The position numbers were made by a program, and so were the translations under genes. The notes under the pieces were generated by a model, which saw only the letters and a program-made list of their open reading frames with translations, was not told where the DNA came from and made no database searches. From NCBI RefSeq assembly GCF_018913465.1, contig NZ_JABAPM010000002.1:124001-188000 (forward strand): a stretch of DNA of 64,000 nt, given 5' to 3'. The stretch is from Arcanobacterium phocae (GTDB taxonomy: Bacteria > Actinomycetota > Actinomycetes > Actinomycetales > Actinomycetaceae). Of the stretch, positions 61,732 to 64,000 are shown in pieces (the first letter of the stretch is position 1; each line of letters begins with the position of its first letter).

Positions 61732-64000
61732 TTACCGACCCGTCAGTTGCCATGCATCTTCGCCCGATTCGCCCTCATTGTCATTTTCATCGTCATACCA
61801 TTGGCGAGCTTCGTCACCCTCGTTCGATTCAAGCGGATCTGTTGCATAACGATTAGCGGGCATGACAACAGTCGCACTCTCATCGTTCGCATACTCAGCT
61901 GAATCGACGATCTGGGTTGGAGCAACGTCACTCTCATCATCATCCTTGGGTGCGGTTAAATCCACGTCCTCCCCTTTAAGCAAAGCAATAACATCGCCAA
62001 GTTGCTCCGGAGTAACAAGCACATCACGAGCTTTACCACCAGTACCAGGGCCAACGATCTCTCGAGATTCCAATAGGTCCATCATACGTCCAGCCTTAGC
62101 AAAACCAATCCGTAGCTTACGCTGGAGCATCGACGTCGAACCGAACTGTGTGTTAACGACTAACTCCGCAGCCTGCAAAAGCACGTCGAGATCGTCACCG
62201 ATATCGTCGTCGATCTTCTTCATCTCACCAGGCTTAGGAATAACATCCTCGCGATACGTTGGCTGCATCTGAGCCTTAACATGTTTAACAGTCGCAGCGA
62301 TTTCCTCTTCATCAACCCACGCACCCTGCACACGCATCGGCTTCATCGAACCTGCTGGCGCAAACAGTGCATCACCCATACCAATGAGTTTTTCAGCACC
62401 TACAGAATCTAGAATTGTGCGCGAATCCGTTGCCGACGACGTCGAAAACGCCAGTCGCGATGGAACATTCGCCTTAATCAGACCCGTCACCACATCAACC
62501 GAAGGTCGCTGGGTCGCCAACACTAGATGGATACCTGCCGCACGAGCTAACTGCGTAATACGCTGGATCGACGCTTCGACATCACGCGGAGCCACCATCA
62601 TTAGGTCAGCTAACTCGTCAACTACGACAAGCAAGTATGGGTACGGTTGCAACGTGCGTTGTGAGCCCTCATGCGCAGTGACTTTGCCCTCACGCACCGC
62701 CTCATTGAAATCATCAATATGCTTAAATCCGTATGCAGCCAGATCGTCATATCGCTGATCCATCTCTCGTACAACCCATTCCAGAGCCTCAGCAGCCTTT
62801 TTAGGGTTGGTAATAATAGGCGTGATCAAATGCGGGATTCCGGCATAGATAGTCAGTTCAACACGCTTCGGGTCAACCAAAATCATACGCACTTGTTCCG
62901 GCGTTGACCGCACCATGATCGAGGTAATCATCGAATTAATAAACGACGATTTACCAGCACCGGTAGCTCCTGCAACTAAAAGATGAGGCATCTTTGACAA
63001 ATTCGCGACAACGTACTGTCCCCCAACATTTTTGCCCACGCCAACAACAAGTGGATGCGTCTGTTTCCGAGCTACCGCTGACCGTAAAACATCACCCAAG
63101 AGAACTGTTTCTCGATCTGCGTTCGGAATTTCAATACCGACAGCCGATTTCCCAGGGATCGGCGACAAAATGCGAACGTCAGATGAAGCTACTGCATACG
63201 CAATATTCTTCGAAAGTGACTCGATTTTATCGACCTTAACGCCCGGACCAAGTTCCACCTCATACTGGGTAACTGTTGGTCCTCGAGAAAAGCCAGTCAC
63301 TTCAGCATTAATCGAAAACTCAGAGAACACTCGGGTCAACGCTTCAACGACGCGATCGTTAGCCTCAGACCGCTCGAGATGCGGCGGGCCCTGTTTCAAC
63401 AAATCCATCGAAGGCAATGTATAAGTAATATTCGACGCCAACTCAAGTTGCTCAATGCGCTCCGGGATCGGCTCTGGCTTAGGAGCCTTACGTTCCGGCT
63501 CAGTCTGAGTTTTTGCCGGAACTTTGACAGGTTTCGCTGGCATTACCCGAGTTGCATCCGCAGCTGGCTGGCGGGGCTTCGACGTCGTCTTTTTAGCCTC
63601 TTCCACAGTGGAATCATCAGCATGTTCTTGTTTCTTGCGAGGTCGACGCAAGCGGGAAACAGGTGCGTCGTCGTCAATTTCTTCCGGATGATCAAATGGC
63701 ACAGAAGCTGAATGGTGAGGCTCAAATTCTGCTCTTTCAGCTCGCTTGGCCGACACCCAATCAGCGATATCTTTTATAGCTGTTCCTGTTGAATAGAGAA
63801 TCGCGTACAGGATAATAAAAACAAGGACCGGAACGGCACCCCAAACGGACAAAAGCTTTGCCAGCCCAGTGCCAACAAGAAATCCGACAAGACCACCTGC
63901 AGCTTCAACATGAGCAAAACCCGATTGAGGCGTGGGCTGTCCCATAAAGATATGTACAAGTCCGCTCACTGACACAACAATTAAAGCCAAGCCAATAACG
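61732..64000 (-). CDS. ftsK: DNA translocase FtsK (5' end outside the window)
   Basis: Septal DNA pump that clears chromosomes before division. The frame stays open to the right edge in a hydrophobic segment, so the true start and the first membrane helices lie outside; about 756 residues are visible. After the last membrane helices and a Lys/Pro-rich linker come the motor (Walker [16 protein letters not shown], Walker [16 protein letters not shown]) and the gamma DNA-reading domain ([21 protein letters not shown]). A long acidic tail closes it. Confidence 0.95.
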   Translation of the reverse strand, partial: VIGLALIVVSVSGLVHIFMGQPTPQSGFAHVEAAGGLVGFLVGTGLAKLLSVWGAVPVLVFIILYAILYSTGTAIKDIADWVSAKRAERAEFEPHHSASVPFDHPEEIDDDAPVSRLRRPRKKQEHADDSTVEEAKKTTSKPRQPAADATRVMPAKPVKVPAKTQTEPERKAPKPEPIPERIEQLELASNITYTLPSMDLLKQGPPHLERSEANDRVVEALTRVFSEFSINAEVTGFSRGPTVTQYEVELGPGVKVDKIESLSKNIAYAVASSDVRILSPIPGKSAVGIEIPNADRETVLLGDVLRSAVARKQTHPLVVGVGKNVGGQYVVANLSKMPHLLVAGATGAGKSSFINSMITSIMVRSTPEQVRMILVDPKRVELTIYAGIPHLITPIITNPKKAAEALEWVVREMDQRYDDLAAYGFKHIDDFNEAVREGKVTAHEGSQRTLQPYPYLLVVVDELADLMMVAPRDVEASIQRITQLARAAGIHLVLATQRPSVDVVTGLIKANVPSRLAFSTSSATDSRTILDSVGAEKLIGMGDALFAPAGSMKPMRVQGAWVDEEEIAATVKHVKAQMQPTYREDVIPKPGEMKKIDDDIGDDLDVLLQAAELVVNTQFGSTSMLQRKLRIGFAKAGRMMDLLESREIVGPGTGGKARDVLVTPEQLGDVIALLKGEDVDLTAPKDDDESDVAPTQIVDSAEYANDESATVVMPANRYATDPLESNEGDEARQWYDDENDNEGESGEDAWQLTGR

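Noticed and set aside
1-64000. tRNA, rRNA, insertion sequences, phage genes, restriction or defence systems
   Set aside because: I read the gaps and gene products for these and saw no supported example; a covariance-model search for small RNAs would be the decisive test.

Overview
The window is a stretch of actinobacterial chromosome with about half G+C by eye. Four things point to Actinomycetota: the order ftsK-pgsA-cinA-clgR-DUF3046-recA-recX-miaB-miaA-hflX-lexA-nrdR, a division/cell-wall cluster without ftsA or ddl but with sepF, yggT and divIVA (wag31) downstream of ftsZ, and small actinobacterial families (DUF3040, DUF3046, ChiZ-like LysM protein). Moderate G+C and a MurE substrate loop that is not the diaminopimelate type suggest Actinomycetaceae (Arcanobacterium/Trueperella-like). 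That family assignment is an inference; no rRNA is present. I found no rRNA, tRNA, insertion sequence, prophage or CRISPR array.

Layout. 1-1730: 3' part of the dnaG coding region as cut by the window (the gene runs off the left edge), then a small rhodanese. 2192-6691: an mgl-type sugar ABC transporter read leftward (mglB-mglA-mglC). It is unusual: the binding lipoprotein appears circularly permuted and the permease carries a ~225-residue charged coiled-coil N-terminus. 6814-12957: dgt, a degenerate amylase-like protein, dusB, a YibE/F membrane protein and glyS. 13117-17180: a zinc uptake unit with a clear Zur box, znuA (27 histidines in a 73-residue loop), znuC, znuB and its regulator zur, followed by a DedA-like protein and an S4 protein. 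17237-20785: dnaE.

20825-40484 is a nearly continuous leftward block. Transcription runs mraZ, rsmH, ftsL, ftsI, murE, murF, mraY, murD, ftsW, murG, murC, ftsQ, ftsZ, pgeF, sepF, yggT, divIVA, lspA, rluD-like and a GNAT gene. Most wall-synthesis genes overlap by 1-4 bases, so translation is probably coupled. The mraZ promoter region holds a perfect 23-bp tandem duplication.

40814-48967: DUF3040 protein, dinB, a spermidine-synthase-like protein, a PAC2 protein, a HelD/HelR-like RNA polymerase motor and a long acyl-CoA ligase. 49068-59870: the DNA-damage and tRNA-modification region: nrdR, a LysM SOS-type division inhibitor facing lexA across three SOS boxes, a DinG-family helicase, hflX, a methyltransferase, miaA, miaB, recX and recA (with its own SOS box). 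59871-64000: DUF3046, clgR-like regulator, cinA C-terminal type amidase, pgsA and ftsK (truncated at the right edge).

Most of the window is ordinary core genome. The points that deserve attention are the permuted MglB with its extended MglC, the degenerate glycosidase-like protein, the possible non-standard start or leader peptide of hflX, the duplicated mraZ operator/promoter unit, and the hairpins placed at the yibE start and between mglB and mglA.
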